Shown here in pieces: positions 9,716 through 30,930 of a stretch of DNA of 64,000 nucleotides. The notes beneath the pieces were generated by a model, which saw nothing but the letters and a program-made list of their open reading frames with translations, did not search any database and was not told where the DNA came from. The stretch covers positions 9,364,501 to 9,428,500 of the forward strand of contig OU015660.1 of assembly GCA_907165275.2 (NCBI GenBank). Reading direction: 5' to 3'. Made by a program: the position numbers and the translations under genes. Position 1 is the first letter of the stretch; each line of letters starts with the position of its first letter. The stretch is from Zygaena filipendulae. Its lineage: Eukaryota > Arthropoda > Insecta > Lepidoptera > Zygaenidae.

Positions 9716-12183
9716 AAGAGTTTAAGGTTTTTGTGGAAACACAAACAGGGAAAAGAATCAAAAACATACGGTCAGATAACGGGCGTGAATTTGTGAATCG
9801 AGAAATAGATGACTTCTTAAAACTTCATGGAATTCATCACCAGTTAACAATCGATTACACACCGCAGCAGAACGGTGTTGCTGAGCGAGCAAATCGCACC
9901 ATTACTGAAAAGGCGCGCACTATGCTCTTGGGAGCTCAGCTTGATAAGAAATACTGGGCTGAAGCTGTAAATACTGCAGTTTTTCTTAAAAACCGTTCAC
10001 CAACAATAGCCGTGAGGAATAAGACTCCAGAAGAAGCTTGGTCTGGAAAGAAAACTGATCTAAGTTTTCTTAGAACTTTTGGATGTAGGGCATTTATGCA
10101 TATGCCAGACCAGAAACGTAAGAAATGGGACCCAAAGAGTAAGGAGTTACTTTTCGTAGGGTACTGTGAGCAGTCTAAAGGCTATCGACTGATTGACCCT
10201 TCTACACTGAAGGTATATAAGGCAAAAGATGTCGTATTCTTTGAAGATCAGAAGTCTTTGTCCTCATCTAGTAAATCTCACATGATGGAAGGAAATGACA
10301 ACCATCAGTTCTTCATAGATCAGCCTACAGGAGATGCTGCTCCACAAATAGCTCCACTTACAGGTGAACTAGAGAGATCATGTGAAGAAGGAGCTACAGG
10401 GGAAAATGAAGAGATTGTTGTTTGTCCAGAATCAGAAAATGTTGAGACCAACGAAGAGGCAGAGCAACCAAGTGTTTCCGAAGAGAGAGAAGATGTTCTA
10501 GAGGATATGGAAACTCCCGCTTCTGAGGAACCGGCAACAAGGAGATATCCTCTAAGAGACAGGAAACCTAAAGAATTTTCTGACTATTACCTCTACCAAA
10601 CAGCTCTAGACCCTGAGGCAGAAGAACCACGATCTATTCAAGAGGCTCTGTCAGGGAGACATGGAGAGGAATGGCGAAAGGCGGTTCAAGAAGAAATGAA
10701 TGCCTTAAGAAAAAATAAAACATGGATCCTAGTTGAACCACCAGCTGCCCAAAATGTCATAGATTCTAAGTGGGTACTTAAAATCAAGACAGAGGGGGGA
10801 GGTAAAAGGCGGTTCAAGGCCCGACTGGTAGCTAGGGGTTTTAAACAAAGGGAAGGTGTTGACTACTCAGAAACTTACAGTCCAGTAGTTCGACATTCAT
10901 CTCTGCGACTTCTACTAGCTCTAGCTGCGAGAGAAGGTCTTTCTATAGACCAAATGGATGTGAAGACTGCTTTCCTCAATGGCAACCTATCTGAAACAGT
11001 TTTCATGCAACAGCCTGAAGGTTTTCGAGAGAAAGGGATGGAAAATCATGTTTGTCTTCTAAAGAAATCGCTTTATGGATTGAAGCAGGCGCCTCGAGCC
11101 TGGAATCAGAGACTCGACGCGGCTTTAAAACTGAGGAAGTTTCAAGCGTTAGAAAGCGAACCTTGTGTCTACATTAGAAAAAGCCAGCATAGAATATTAA
11201 TCGTCGCTGTCTACGTAGATGATCTTCTTATTTTTTGGCAAAATAAAATCGAAATGGAGAAAGTCAAGAAGGAATTGATGGAGTCGTTCGAAATGCGTGA
11301 TTTAGGAAAAGCAGATCTTTTTCTTGGAATGCATATTAATCAGTTTAAGGATTGCATTACCATTTCACAAGAGAAGTATATTGGTCAACTTCTTAAGCGT
11401 TTTAATATGGAGGAATGCAAGATTGTATCCACACCAAGTGTTGCTGGACAGCATCTAGAAAAGCCAGGTCCAGATCACAAATTGGATCATAGCATTCCTT
11501 ACCGTGAGTTGATTGGCTCACTAATGTATCTGGCTGTGTGTACGAGACCTGACGTAGCTCATGTGGTGAATTCGCTCAGCCAATACAATAGCTGCTATGC
11601 AGAAGAGCATTGGGTATCAGCAAAGAGAGTCCTTAGGTACCTTAAGGGTACTAAAGCCCACGGACTAAAATTTACGGTGGATAAAACAAAAGTGTTTATT
11701 GAAGGATTCGCTGATGCAGATTTTGCAGGAGATTTTGATAGAAAATCCTATTCTGGATATACGTTTCTTTGTCAAGGAGGAGCTATATCGTGGCAAGCAG
11801 TTAAGCAGCGCACTGTGGCATTGTCGACTGCAGAAGCAGAGTATGTAGCCCTTGCTGAGGCTACTAAAGAAGCTATACTTCTACGCAGAATTGTTAGTGA
11901 GTTGAGATGTTCTCAACCGGATGACATCACTATCTACTCTGACAGCCAGTCAGCAATCGCTATTGCCCAAAACCCTGTTCAACATCAGCAGACAAAACAT
12001 ATTGATGTTAGGTACCATTTTCTGAGGGGTGCCCTTGCAGATGGTGTAATAGAACTGAAATACAAGAAGACGGATGATATGGTTGCGGATGTTCTGACCA
12101 AGCCGCTTTCGCGAGGAAAGTTTGAGAGATGTGTGAAAAGTCTGGGTGTCTGTCAAATTTTTAAAGAGAAGTGTATAAAGTGA
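9716..12183 (+). pseudogene. Copia pol piece B, 5'-truncated but otherwise open
   Basis: Starts inside the integrase core at FKVFVETQTGKR and stays open to the normal stop. It contains the integrase catalytic stretch (IRSDNGREF ... QQNGVAERANRT), the copia integrase C-terminal region, an acidic linker, RT (WVLKIK, RARLVARGFKQ-like motif, MDVKTAFLNG, YVDDLL) and RNase H. It supplies the 985 bp missing from piece A. Apart from a few substitutions (for example HWVSAKRVL against HWVAAKRVL) it matches A, so the two come from very close relatives. It lacks gag and protease. Confidence 0.8.
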
Positions 12184-12207
12184 GAGAAAGCTGAAATTAA
12201 GGAGGAG

Positions 12208-12298
12208 TGTTAGAGTTGCTTGTTATGGATGTTGTATAGGCACATACATGGACTGGCAATCTACAAAAGAAAAACTGTGATGACTTAATTGTCACAGT
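12208..12298 (+). repeat. Internal copia LTR stub 2 (first 91 bp)
   Basis: Starts TGTTAGAGTTGCTTG, the same variant as stub 1, and breaks after GTCACAGT. Confidence 0.8.
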
Positions 12299-12427
12299 TG
12301 ATGAAAGTAACAGTTACACGCAGTATAGGAGGCTAAGTGAAACGCTTTTATTTAACAATACAAACACATTTAGGAAACACAAGAAAACATTCTATCTTCA
12401 ACTCGATTAAATATAAGATATCAAAGC
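12299..12427 (-). repeat. Inverted copia LTR stub (last 129 bp)
   Basis: Reads TGATGAAAGTAACAG, the reverse of the LTR end CTTTCATCA, and continues to ATATCAAAGC. It starts exactly at the LTR terminus, so an intact LTR end has been joined to an internal LTR site, as integrase would do. It carries a few differences from the outer LTRs (GAAAG for GAAGG, TTACACG for TTATACG). Confidence 0.8.
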
Positions 12428-12428
12428 G

Positions 12429-13799
12429 TTCAAGGCCCGACTGGTAGCTAGGGGTTTTAAGCAAAGGGAAGGTGTTGACTACTCAGAAACTTACAGTCCA
12501 GTAGTTCGACATTCATCTCTGCGACTTCTACTAGCTCTAGCTGCGAGAGAAGGTCTTTCTATAGACCAAATGGATGTGAAGACTGCTTTCCTCAATGGCA
12601 ACCTATCTGAAACAGTTTTCATGCAACAGCCTGAAGGTTTTCAAGAGAAAGGGATGGAAAATCATGTTTGTCTTCTAAAAAAATCGCTTTATGGATTGAA
12701 GCAGGCGCCTCGAGCCTGGAATCAGAGACTCGACGCGGCTTTAAAACTGAGGAAGTTTCAAGCGTTAGAAAGCGAACCTTGTGTCTACATTAGAAAAAGC
12801 CAGCATAGAATATTAATCGTCGCTGTCTACGTAGATGATCTTCTTATTTTTTGGCAAAATAAAATCGAAATGGAGAAAGTCAAGAAGGAATTGATGGAGT
12901 CGTTTGAAATGCGTGATTTAGGAAAAGCAGATCTTTTTCTTGGAATGCATATTAATCAGTTTAAGGATTGCATTACCATTTCACAAGAGAAGTATATTGG
13001 TCAACTTCTTAAGCGTTTTAATATGGAGGAATGCAAGATTGTATCCACACCAAGTGTTGCTGGACAGCATCTAGAAAAGCCAGGTCCAGATCACAAATTG
13101 GATCATAGCATTCCTTACCGTGAGTTGATTGGCTCACTAATGTATCTGGCTGTGTGTACGAGACCTGACGTAGCTCATGTGGTGAATTCGCTCAGCCAAT
13201 ACAATAGCTGCTATGCAGAAGAGCATTGGGTATCAGCAAAGAGAGTCCTTAGGTACCTTAAGGGTACTAAAGCCCACGGACTAAAATTTACGGTGGGTAA
13301 AACAAAAGTGTTTATTGAAGGATTCGCTGATGCAGATTTTGCGGGAGATTTTGATAGAAAATCCTATTCTGGATATACTTTTCTTTGTCAAGGAGGAGCT
13401 ATATCGTGGCAAGCAGTTAAGCAGCGCACTGTGGCATTGTCGACTGCAGAAGCAGAGTATGTAGCCCTTGCTGAGGCTACTAAAGAAGCTATACTTCTAC
13501 GCAGAATTGTTAGTGAGTTGAGATGTTCTCAACCGGATGTCATCACTATCTACTCTGACAGCCAGTCAGCAATCGCTATTGCCCAAAACCCTGTTCAACA
13601 TCAGCAGACAAAACATATTGATGTTAGGTACCATTTTCTGAGGGGTGCCCTAGCAGATGGTGTGATAGACCTGAAATACAAGAAGACGGATGATATGGTT
13701 GCGGATGTTCTGACTAAGCCGCTTTCGCGAGGAAAGTTTGAGGGATGTGTGAAAAGTCTGGGTGTCTGTCAAATTTTTAAAGAGAAGTGTATAAAGTGA
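12429..13799 (+). pseudogene. Copia pol piece C (reverse transcriptase and RNase H)
   Basis: Begins at FKARLVARGFKQ, directly after the inverted LTR stub, and runs open to the normal stop. Same RT and RNase H motifs as A and B, with private changes such as FQEKGME, PDVITIYS and KFEGCVK. The polypurine tract AAGGAGGAG leads into the outer 3' LTR. Confidence 0.8.
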
Positions 13800-13823
13800 G
13801 AGAAAGCTGAAATTAAGGAGGAG

Positions 13824-14079
13824 TGTTAGAGTTGCATGTTATGGATGTTGTATAGGCACATACATGGACTGGCAATCTACAAAAGAAAAACTGTGATGAC
13901 TTAATTGTCACAGTAATAAAAAGAATGCAACTAGAGAAAAAGTAATGTCAGCTTTGATATCTTATATTTAATCGAGTTGAAGATAAAATGTTTTCTTGTG
14001 TTTCCTAAATGTGTTTGTATTGTTAAATAAAAGCGTTTCACTTAGCCTCCTATACTGCGTATAACTGTTACCTTCATCA
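13824..14079 (+). repeat. Copia 3' LTR
   Basis: 256 bp, TGTTAGAGTTGCATG to CTTCATCA, no difference seen from the 5' LTR. Followed by the AAACT target duplication. Confidence 0.85.
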
Positions 14080-14344
14080 AAACTAAATAAAAAAAACATT
14101 TAAATCACACAGAAAACACTTAAATAAAAACGCGGGTTTACAAGGGTGAAGGACTGTTACATTTAATTTAATAAGTAGCTAACACTATACTTAGATAGCT
14201 ATTTAATTTATTACCTAATTTTTTTCCAATTATTGTTACTAAAAATTTATAAATAACAATTATTATTAATGCTGTCGAATTTTTAATATTAAATATTGAT
14301 CTTAAAAAATCTAGAGACTTTTTCGCTTTGGACTAATTTTTTTT

Positions 14345-14965
14345 TATAAATAGTACATTGTTATCCTAGGGGTGAAAGTAATTTATTTAGTCCCGAGACG
14401 GGGTTTGGCGCCCGAGCGTAGCGAGGGCGCTAATAGATCGAGGGACTAAATAAATCTTTCTCTCGAGGGTAACACTGTGCTTTTCATTACGAATGCAAGG
14501 AAAGTCAAAATAAAAATAGGAATTAGCTAAAGAAAAAATGAGTGAAGATCGGATAGTCGCTTGACACTTTCCCACCTATTTCTTTTTCTTTGGCCGGCTA
14601 GCTATTCAGCCAGTATTTTTTATTTACATTGTGGCGACCTAAAAAAAATATTATCTTTAATTATTAATTATTAATTAAAGAAAATAAAAAAATATAAATA
14701 GGAATTAGCTTAAGAAAAAGTGAGTGAATTTTATTTTAATTAATACCTACTTAAACTTTACGTTATTTCAATTTTACATCGCGCTGGCTGTATAGAAAGT
14801 TGAAACATGGTTCAATAGAAATGTGAAAATAGACCTAGTTTTTTTTTTAATAATTTGACAGTTGTCAGTTGAAAGCGATTCTCCCTAGGGCTGAAAAGGG
14901 TTACTTTCAACCCGCTTCTCAGGCAACTTCAGACCTACTTTCCGAGTATGAGTAATGAAAACTAA
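14345..14965 (-). repeat. Two-block MITE-like repeat, inverted copy
   Basis: Carries blocks Q (14347-14560) and P (14862-14965) of the repeat at 1105-1503, here reversed. A second partial Q border (AGGAATTAGCTTAAG) lies at 14699-14745. The rest of 14085-15470 is AT-rich intergenic DNA with nothing else recognised. Confidence 0.5.
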
Positions 14966-15472
14966 TATTTTCACTCTAATAATTTCAAAACTAAGGCAAA
15001 AATCTTGGTACTATTTATTTTATTTATTTTAAACTTTTTACTATCTAACATTATTTCATTTACGGGGATTTAGGGGATTTTGACTTAACTTTTAGGGGTA
15101 AATATTTTCGAGAGTTGGTAACACTGCTTTTCGAAATGTCAAAAAGTGGATAGGAAATAGGGAAATAAAATAAAATAGTTTTTTAAACAATATCTAATTT
15201 TTAGCGATAATTAATAATTTTCATGGTATTTACTAACTTTATACTCTTTTTCCGGCACGGATTTTTATTGTAAAACGAAGAAGCACGCCAAGCATATGCC
15301 CGTACAGTATTTTAATATTTATTAGTATAATATGCACAATTTAAGCTTATTTACTATATCTCGTCATTTATTTATGAATAAAGTAAAATTTTTCGTGTTA
15401 AAATATAAAATGGTGTTCATGTATTAGCCGATATCTTCGAAAGTTTCAATCTTCGTCTCAGGGCGTAACCTT

Positions 15473-15505
15473 ATGGAAGTCCGATCGAAGGCTGTGCGAA
15501 AATGA
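15473..15505 (+). promoter_or_regulatory. Upstream ORF in the CASK leader
   Basis: An ATG with ten codons and a TGA stop ends 48 bases before the CASK start. If it lies in the mRNA leader it could lower translation. The transcription start is unknown. Confidence 0.3.
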
Positions 15506-15553
15506 TATTTTCCATCTTTTTCTGAAACGTAGTGTAACAAATTTTTGTCAAAA

Positions 15554-25233
<9,680 letters not shown>

Positions 25234-25276
25234 GTCAGTCTTATATAGGTAGAGCTTATCTACATAAATACTATAA

Positions 25277-25667
25277 CTAGCTGTCCCCCGCGATTTCATC
25301 CACGGTAATTTCGGAGTTCCCGCGGGAATTCCGGGAAAAAGTAGTTAACGGTGATTAGCTGTTCCCCGCATTAATTCCGGAGTTCCCGCGGGAATTCCGG
25401 GAAAAAGTAGTTAACGGTGATTAGCTGTTCCCCGCATTAATTCCGGAGTTCCCGCGGGAATTCCGGGAAAAAGTAGTTAACGGTGATTAGCTGTTCCCCG
25501 CATTAATTCCGGAGTTCCCGCGGGAATTCCGGGATAAAAACTATCCTATCTTTTAAGTTGGACCATTTTATGAATGGTTACAAAATTTTATCAAAATTCG
25601 TTCAGTAGTTTCGGAGTCCATCGCGGACAAACAACGTGACACGTGATTTATATTATAAAAGAGTAGA
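25277..25667 (-). mobile_element. Helitron-like repeat with tandemly repeated 3' end
   Basis: Inverted copy. Its hairpin end (CCCGCGGGAATTCCGGG plus GCTGTTCCCCGC) is present four times in a row: three exact-looking 66-bp units plus the terminal one at about 25280-25545. The opposite end is TATATTATAAAAGAGTAGA at 25649-25667. In CASK intron 10. Confidence 0.65.
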
Positions 25668-25699
25668 ATCCGCGATTTTGCACTTTGAATATTTTTACC

Positions 25700-25951
25700 T
25701 AAAATTGACAGAGGTGATAAAGAGTGACCAAGACCAAAAAAAAGTTTTTAAAATTCTTTTCTGTCTGTCTGTCTGTCTGTCTGTTCGCGATAATCTCCGC
25801 ATCTACTGAACCGATTGTCATGCGGTTTTGACAGGTAGATTAAGCTTAACCTGGAGCTACATAGAGGCTTTGTTTCATTGAAATCGGATGTCGGGAAAAA
25901 AGTTGTTGTATAAAAACCTTTTATGCGGGTGAAACCGCGAGGCACAGCTAG
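25700..25951 (+). mobile_element. Helitron-like repeat, CTGTCTGTCTG subfamily
   Basis: Poly-TCTG start, CTACTGAACCGATTGTCATG middle and GCGGGTGAAACCGCGAGGCACAGCTAG end. 25952-26260 holds a short (TATG)n run at 26015-26045 and nothing else recognised. Confidence 0.55.
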
Positions 25952-26261
25952 TTTAAACTAAAATTGCACGCCCCACTACTCTCAATAAGCAGTTTTAGAC
26001 GTGCCATGTCGTATTGTATGTATGTATGTATGTACATATGTATCTCTTTAATAGTGTGAGTGCGGCGACACTATGCGGCAACTGAGGACGAATGGCAAGA
26101 CCAGATTTATATGTGTCGTATCGATATTTTTACGGTTGTGCGTGTGCGTATGCCCGATGGAAGGGCGCTTTAGCTTAGCTTTAGATTTAGCTTGAATGAG
26201 CTCTACCTACCTACTAGCAAAGAATACAGAATAGCTGGCTATTTGACTACTTTTTTTTCCA

Positions 26262-26515
26262 AATTCTATTTAGTCCGTCAGTTAGATATTAAAAAAATAA
26301 TGGACACGTATTTTTTTCTTAACATACCTGGATAAAGCGCATTAAAGTTTGGGAGTGGGGGCTCGTAACGTCATAACGCAGCTAAAACCTACGCCTGCTT
26401 GTGACGTCACGCGACATTTCGACTCAACGTATCTCCGTTATTTTTTGCTTACAGGAAAAAAGAATAATACGTGTCTAATATTTTTTATGGATCTACACGA
26501 CGGGCTAAAAATAAA
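26262..26515. mobile_element. MITE with CRE-like palindrome (copy 3)
   Basis: AGTCCGTCAGTTAGA at left, CACGACGGGCTAAA at right, GACACGTATTTTTT and AATACGTGTC inside, GTGACGTCACGCG in the centre. The most complete copy. Confidence 0.55.
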
Positions 26516-26575
26516 TAAATAGTCAAATTGCCTATTATAAAATAGGTCGGAATGTGTTGGCCGTTGGCCCCACAG

Positions 26576-26665
26576 AGAAAATAAATTAAATAGAGAACAC
26601 AATATGTTGTAAACGGGGCAGGCGCGCCACTGTTGCAAAGTAAGTTAGAGCGATTGCTCGAATGC
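26576..26665. repeat. Dispersed repeat with GCAGGCGCGCCAC core (copy 1)
   Basis: Shares ACAGAGAAAATAAAT, GCAGGCGCGCCAC and AAGTTAGAGC-type segments with 43075-43165. Unclassified. Confidence 0.4.
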
Positions 26666-29600
26666 TAACTATTTATATATTTTATAAAAACTCACATAGA
26701 TACACCCACATACATTTATTATGCTATACATATGCTATTATAAGTATTAAGATGTTTTCTTGTCTAAACATTGAAGTAGAACTTTTCTAGGTACGTTTAG
26801 ATTTAAACTACTAGATTTAATCATTTCAGTGTAGTGTTTAGCACGAAATGTTTCTGAGGCAAAAAGGACGAATAATTTATAAATATTATTGATATTGTTG
26901 TTGGACTCGATTGTGTCCCTTTGTGACGTCATAAGAAGTTTCACTTCTGATATGTGTACCGAGTTGAGTGAGACTTTTTTCAACAGCGAATTTATCAAAC
27001 AACCGTTTCCCGCAGCTTTACCTGCGTGTAATTTGATGATTTCTTACTCACTGACCCCTTTTAACGTTATAATTCATAGAAATTCTTTCATAATATAAGT
27101 CGCTGTCTTAATTTTAAAAGGTAGAATATATTTTCCGAAATTTACGTTCCCAGCTTTAACTGTTAAGATAATATGCGATAACACGTAATATTTTATACTA
27201 TAAAGATAACAAACTTACATATTTGTGAAATGGATACCTAAATGAAAATATTTTTTATACCTAACTATTTTGTCCAATAATACGAACGAGAAGCGAAGCT
27301 ATTAGTTTTGATCGCGTATTGTCTGTTTCTTTCTGAGGGACAATTTTCCAGTATTTTTTTATTTTATTAATAACATCGTTGAATTAAATCTTAGAAGGGA
27401 GATGTTGCGAGACGTTTAATTAAAATTTGAGAGTCGAGATTAGGAAGTTAGTAATCTCTGCTTTGACTTTGTCTTATCATTCAACTTGTGCGCACTAACT
27501 GCAGGCTTCCACGAGGCTGCCCGAAAAAGTGTCCACAAAACATTGCTGTGAGCAGGACACGAGTCATATTGCGAATTATTTATAGCGTGTGCTGTGTCGC
27601 CTTATAAAAGTTCCATTTCACGCCACCGTATCTCTTTATTTACATGATTTAGTAGGGCAACCACACAATCCGTGCGCGCCCGTATCGAGAAGTTTTATGG
27701 ACTTAACCATTTTTAGTGGGTGTTTGTTTTAGTTGTGGGGCATACAAAAGCTGTAGTTACAGCCTGAGGCGTCGTCTGGTTTTATTTCGCTACCTTTTGT
27801 GTGTGCTGTTTTATTATTTACTAGGGAAATATGGAGATACTTGTACAGATGTTATATTACGTTAAATCCTACTTTGTCGAACGTAATACCATAGTAATTG
27901 TTTATGTTGCGCTGTGAAGAGAAAGTAATAACTCTTCGTACACAGATCGTTTTTGTTACTTTTATTATTTGACCTTTTAATGGAGAGTATTTGCTTAGTT
28001 AAATAACTAACCATTTATATACTATCGTACTCAGTTTCAATATACAAATCTTTTCATCGGATTATAATATATTATGTACACTTAGTAAGCAATTAATATT
28101 TGAATATCTACATAAAAAAGAAGTCTTTGTAGCATTAAGAATATCTCTTTTAATTTTTTTTTCTTACCTTTGTATTGAGCGAAAACTGTCCCTATGGAGA
28201 TGTCGTCCGTAAAATCAATTGAAGTATATATTCATGACTGGCAAACTAAAAACTAGGTATCTAATTGAAATTAAATAGGTAAGTAAAACCTTTTTATTTT
28301 CATTATCAATGTCCATATACTAGAGAATGACTACCTTTATCTGTACACTGTTTTACCTACTGTAATACTGTATATATCATCTATTTTGTATACATACTCT
28401 TGCAAGTTTCAATTACCTACTCTTACATTAACTTTGGTAAATAATGTAGTTGTGGGTTTGAACAAAAAACATACTTTAATATTAAACAAAAATAAAACCA
28501 TACTTACTAAACTACCTACTCCATAATTTTTATGAACACGCATTTTAACAAAACAGTTAATTTTAATGACCGTACAAATCGTAGTTTTCTTATTCATATT
28601 TATCTCGTCTTTCTTAAATACGGTATTCTCGACACGGAGACTTAAATTTCGAACTAGTGTATTTAGCTTGTAAATTATAATTTTACAGTCCCAAATAATT
28701 TTCGTTTTGACCGTCTCAGGGATTGGAACATTGTAAATAGACACTTTGATTAAATAGTACCTTACTATATACCTATAATCAAAGCGTAGACATTTAAACA
28801 AAAAACGTTACTTCGTAGAAGTTATATAAATATAGCTTCTACAAAGGAGCGTTTCGGTCCCCGGGCTGACGGTCGGCATCCTTTAAGAGCTTTTGTAAAA
28901 ATTGTATTATGCATGCACCAAACTATTCCCAACGGGAAATAGTGCTGATCTTCAAAACTGACTTATGCTTACAGTAGATTGAGTGAGCACAAAAATAATG
29001 ATTGAATTCGAAATGACATTTTCTGCATACTACATATTTTGCATTGTCAATCCAAGTAGTTTGTTATATCAAACGAATAAAGTTGCTTTCCTGCAATACC
29101 TACTTTACTACTACCTACTTATACCACTTACTAAGTGGGTATCGTATCTAACCGCCATTTAAAAGCTGGTCGTATTTAATTATCTATCTAATCTTCTAAT
29201 CTTTTGTCTTGCTCATATATAACTGAAAAACAGACGAACAGTTTAGGAGCATAGGTACATATCTAATTTGAAATGCGTTTATTGATACAGATCATAGGTT
29301 AAAACACCTCTAAATGAAACAAATCTCTAAAGGATAGAGTTCATCTTTGAAGTCGAATGAAAATGATTAACTATGCATGCCTACATAAGAACAAACGTAG
29401 GTATTGGTTTAATATGTATTTAACTTGGCGCCTCCGAGTGTCAACCCTAATTAAAGTAACGAAATGGGATCAAGTTTGTTGACATTGTTAATTAAACCAG
29501 ACTGCGTTGCCAAAGGCACGTCATTGTATTCTGAATCGTAAATACTGTAATAACGTTAATTATTAAAAATCTTTGTTTCAGTAGGATAGCGATATTTCAA

Positions 29601-29718
29601 CCATATACCTACCCTTTTGTATTTTTGTATAAAAATTAATACGTTTCCAAAAGGGTGCAATTATAATTTCTGAGATAATAATTTTTCATAATATTAACTA
29701 AACAATAGGTATGATTAC
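26666..29718. other. CASK intron 10, AT-rich stretch without recognised features
   Basis: No gene, RNA or complete repeat is supported here. The longest open frame (28409-28801, minus strand, 130 codons) has no recognised domain and AT-driven composition. Confidence 0.4.
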
Positions 29719-29943
29719 TACCTACTAATATTATAAATGTGAAAGTGTGGATGTTTGGATGTTTGAATGTTTGGATGTCTGGATGTTTGTTACTCAATCA
29801 CGCAAAAACGGCTGAACGGATTTGGATGAAATTTGGCATGCACGTTATCAGGAGTACAGAGGACATAGGGTACATACTTTTTATCCCGGAATTCCCGCGG
29901 GAACTCCAAAATTACCGCGAGTGAAACCGCGGGGCATGGCTAG
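29719..29943 (+). mobile_element. Helitron-like repeat, GTGTGGATGTTTGG subfamily
   Basis: Nearly the same as the copy at 241-446, with a short GGATGTTTG internal repeat near its start; ends CCGCGGGGCATGGCTAG. Confidence 0.65.
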
Positions 29944-30930
29944 TATTTAATAAAAAAGGAAAAAATAGCTTATCTAGATTTATCTGCGTAAATTGATGGT
30001 AATAGGAAATTTGAAAATTCACAACTTACCTATAACTGAGTTATAGGTAAAATAACTATTGCCGTAATAAATAACAAGATAGTAGTAACTACAGTTAGTT
30101 ACAGTACAGCACCGTTATAAAAGAGACAGACATAAAACCGCTGCTCGGCCGTGGTCTGCCGGGGATTTGTCAAGGACGATGCAACTTAATAACTTAACAA
30201 ACCTTTGCTAGAATATTCCAGTGAATGTCTAATGCACGATAGAGTCTAATTTTTACAGTGAAACTTTTGAAACAGAACTGAATGTCAGTAGAAAAGATGA
30301 ATAGTTAATTAGCATGATGATTTCATAATCGTTTGGTAAAATAACTACATAATTGCGTGAAAACTGAAATTTAACTCTTCAAAGTACAGAGGACAATATT
30401 ATAATAGTATATGTACCTACATAGTTTCTTTATGACCTTTTTAGATGACAGAAATAACAAAAGTTGAACTCATAAAAGTGTCAGTGCATGGCTTCTAAGT
30501 ATTATTTTAAACTTCTCTTTATCTCCATCTTCATAAAATCTTAAATAACACCAAAAAGGTGAAAAAGAAATGCTCTTATTTGTTTCAAAGTCGGCTATTA
30601 AAAATTATTTCCTCTATAATATATATATGTATATCACTTCCTGACTTAAAATGGCCAACTAGAAGCCAACTAGCGTTTAAAACAAACTTCCTCCTCGAGC
30701 TCAATCGATATGAAAAATTCGAAAACTTCGTATAGAAAGAATGTGAAAATTGAAAACTTTGCTAAAAATACGACAGATATGGTGGCGGCGTTAAATACGA
30801 ATATTATTCGCTATGGAGATTTTTGCTGTATTAGCATCGTTGAGTTTCGGAGTTCATTAATCAAACACTAATGACTGCCGCCGCTCGGAGTTTTTAACTG
30901 TGCAACGTGTGCTTATCGTGAGATAATAAT
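29944..30930. other. CASK intron 10, no recognised features
   Basis: AT-rich. A somewhat more GC-balanced segment at 30780-30900 could be a conserved noncoding element, but nothing in it is diagnostic. Confidence 0.3.

Larger units (their letters stand above)
4153..14079 (+). mobile_element. Composite Ty1/copia element with a captured BEL/Pao fragment
   Basis: The unit is bounded by two 256-bp LTRs (TG...CA) that look identical by eye, with the 5-bp target duplication AAACT at 4148-4152 and 14080-14084, so it integrated once as a whole and recently. Order: 5' LTR, primer site, gag-pol piece A carrying a 985-bp deletion, LTR stub, antisense BEL/Pao pol piece, copia pol piece B, LTR stub, inverted LTR stub, pol piece C, 3' LTR. 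None of the internal junctions has its own target duplication, so nested insertion does not explain them. A template-switched or auto-integrated cDNA does. Assembly error remains possible. Confidence 0.8.

Noticed and set aside
9717..9767. First residues of the minus-strand BEL ORF
   Set aside because: They are copia integrase sequence read backwards; BEL sequence begins at about 9715.
14387..14575. 62-codon minus-strand ORF
   Set aside because: Lies in block Q of the MITE-like repeat; the protein resembles nothing known.
25280..25545. Regular repeats resembling a CRISPR array
   Set aside because: Units are contiguous with no variable spacers and consist of Helitron ends, in a eukaryotic intron.
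28409..28801. 130-codon minus-strand ORF
   Set aside because: AT-driven composition rich in Lys, Ile and Asn, no recognised motif, intronic position.
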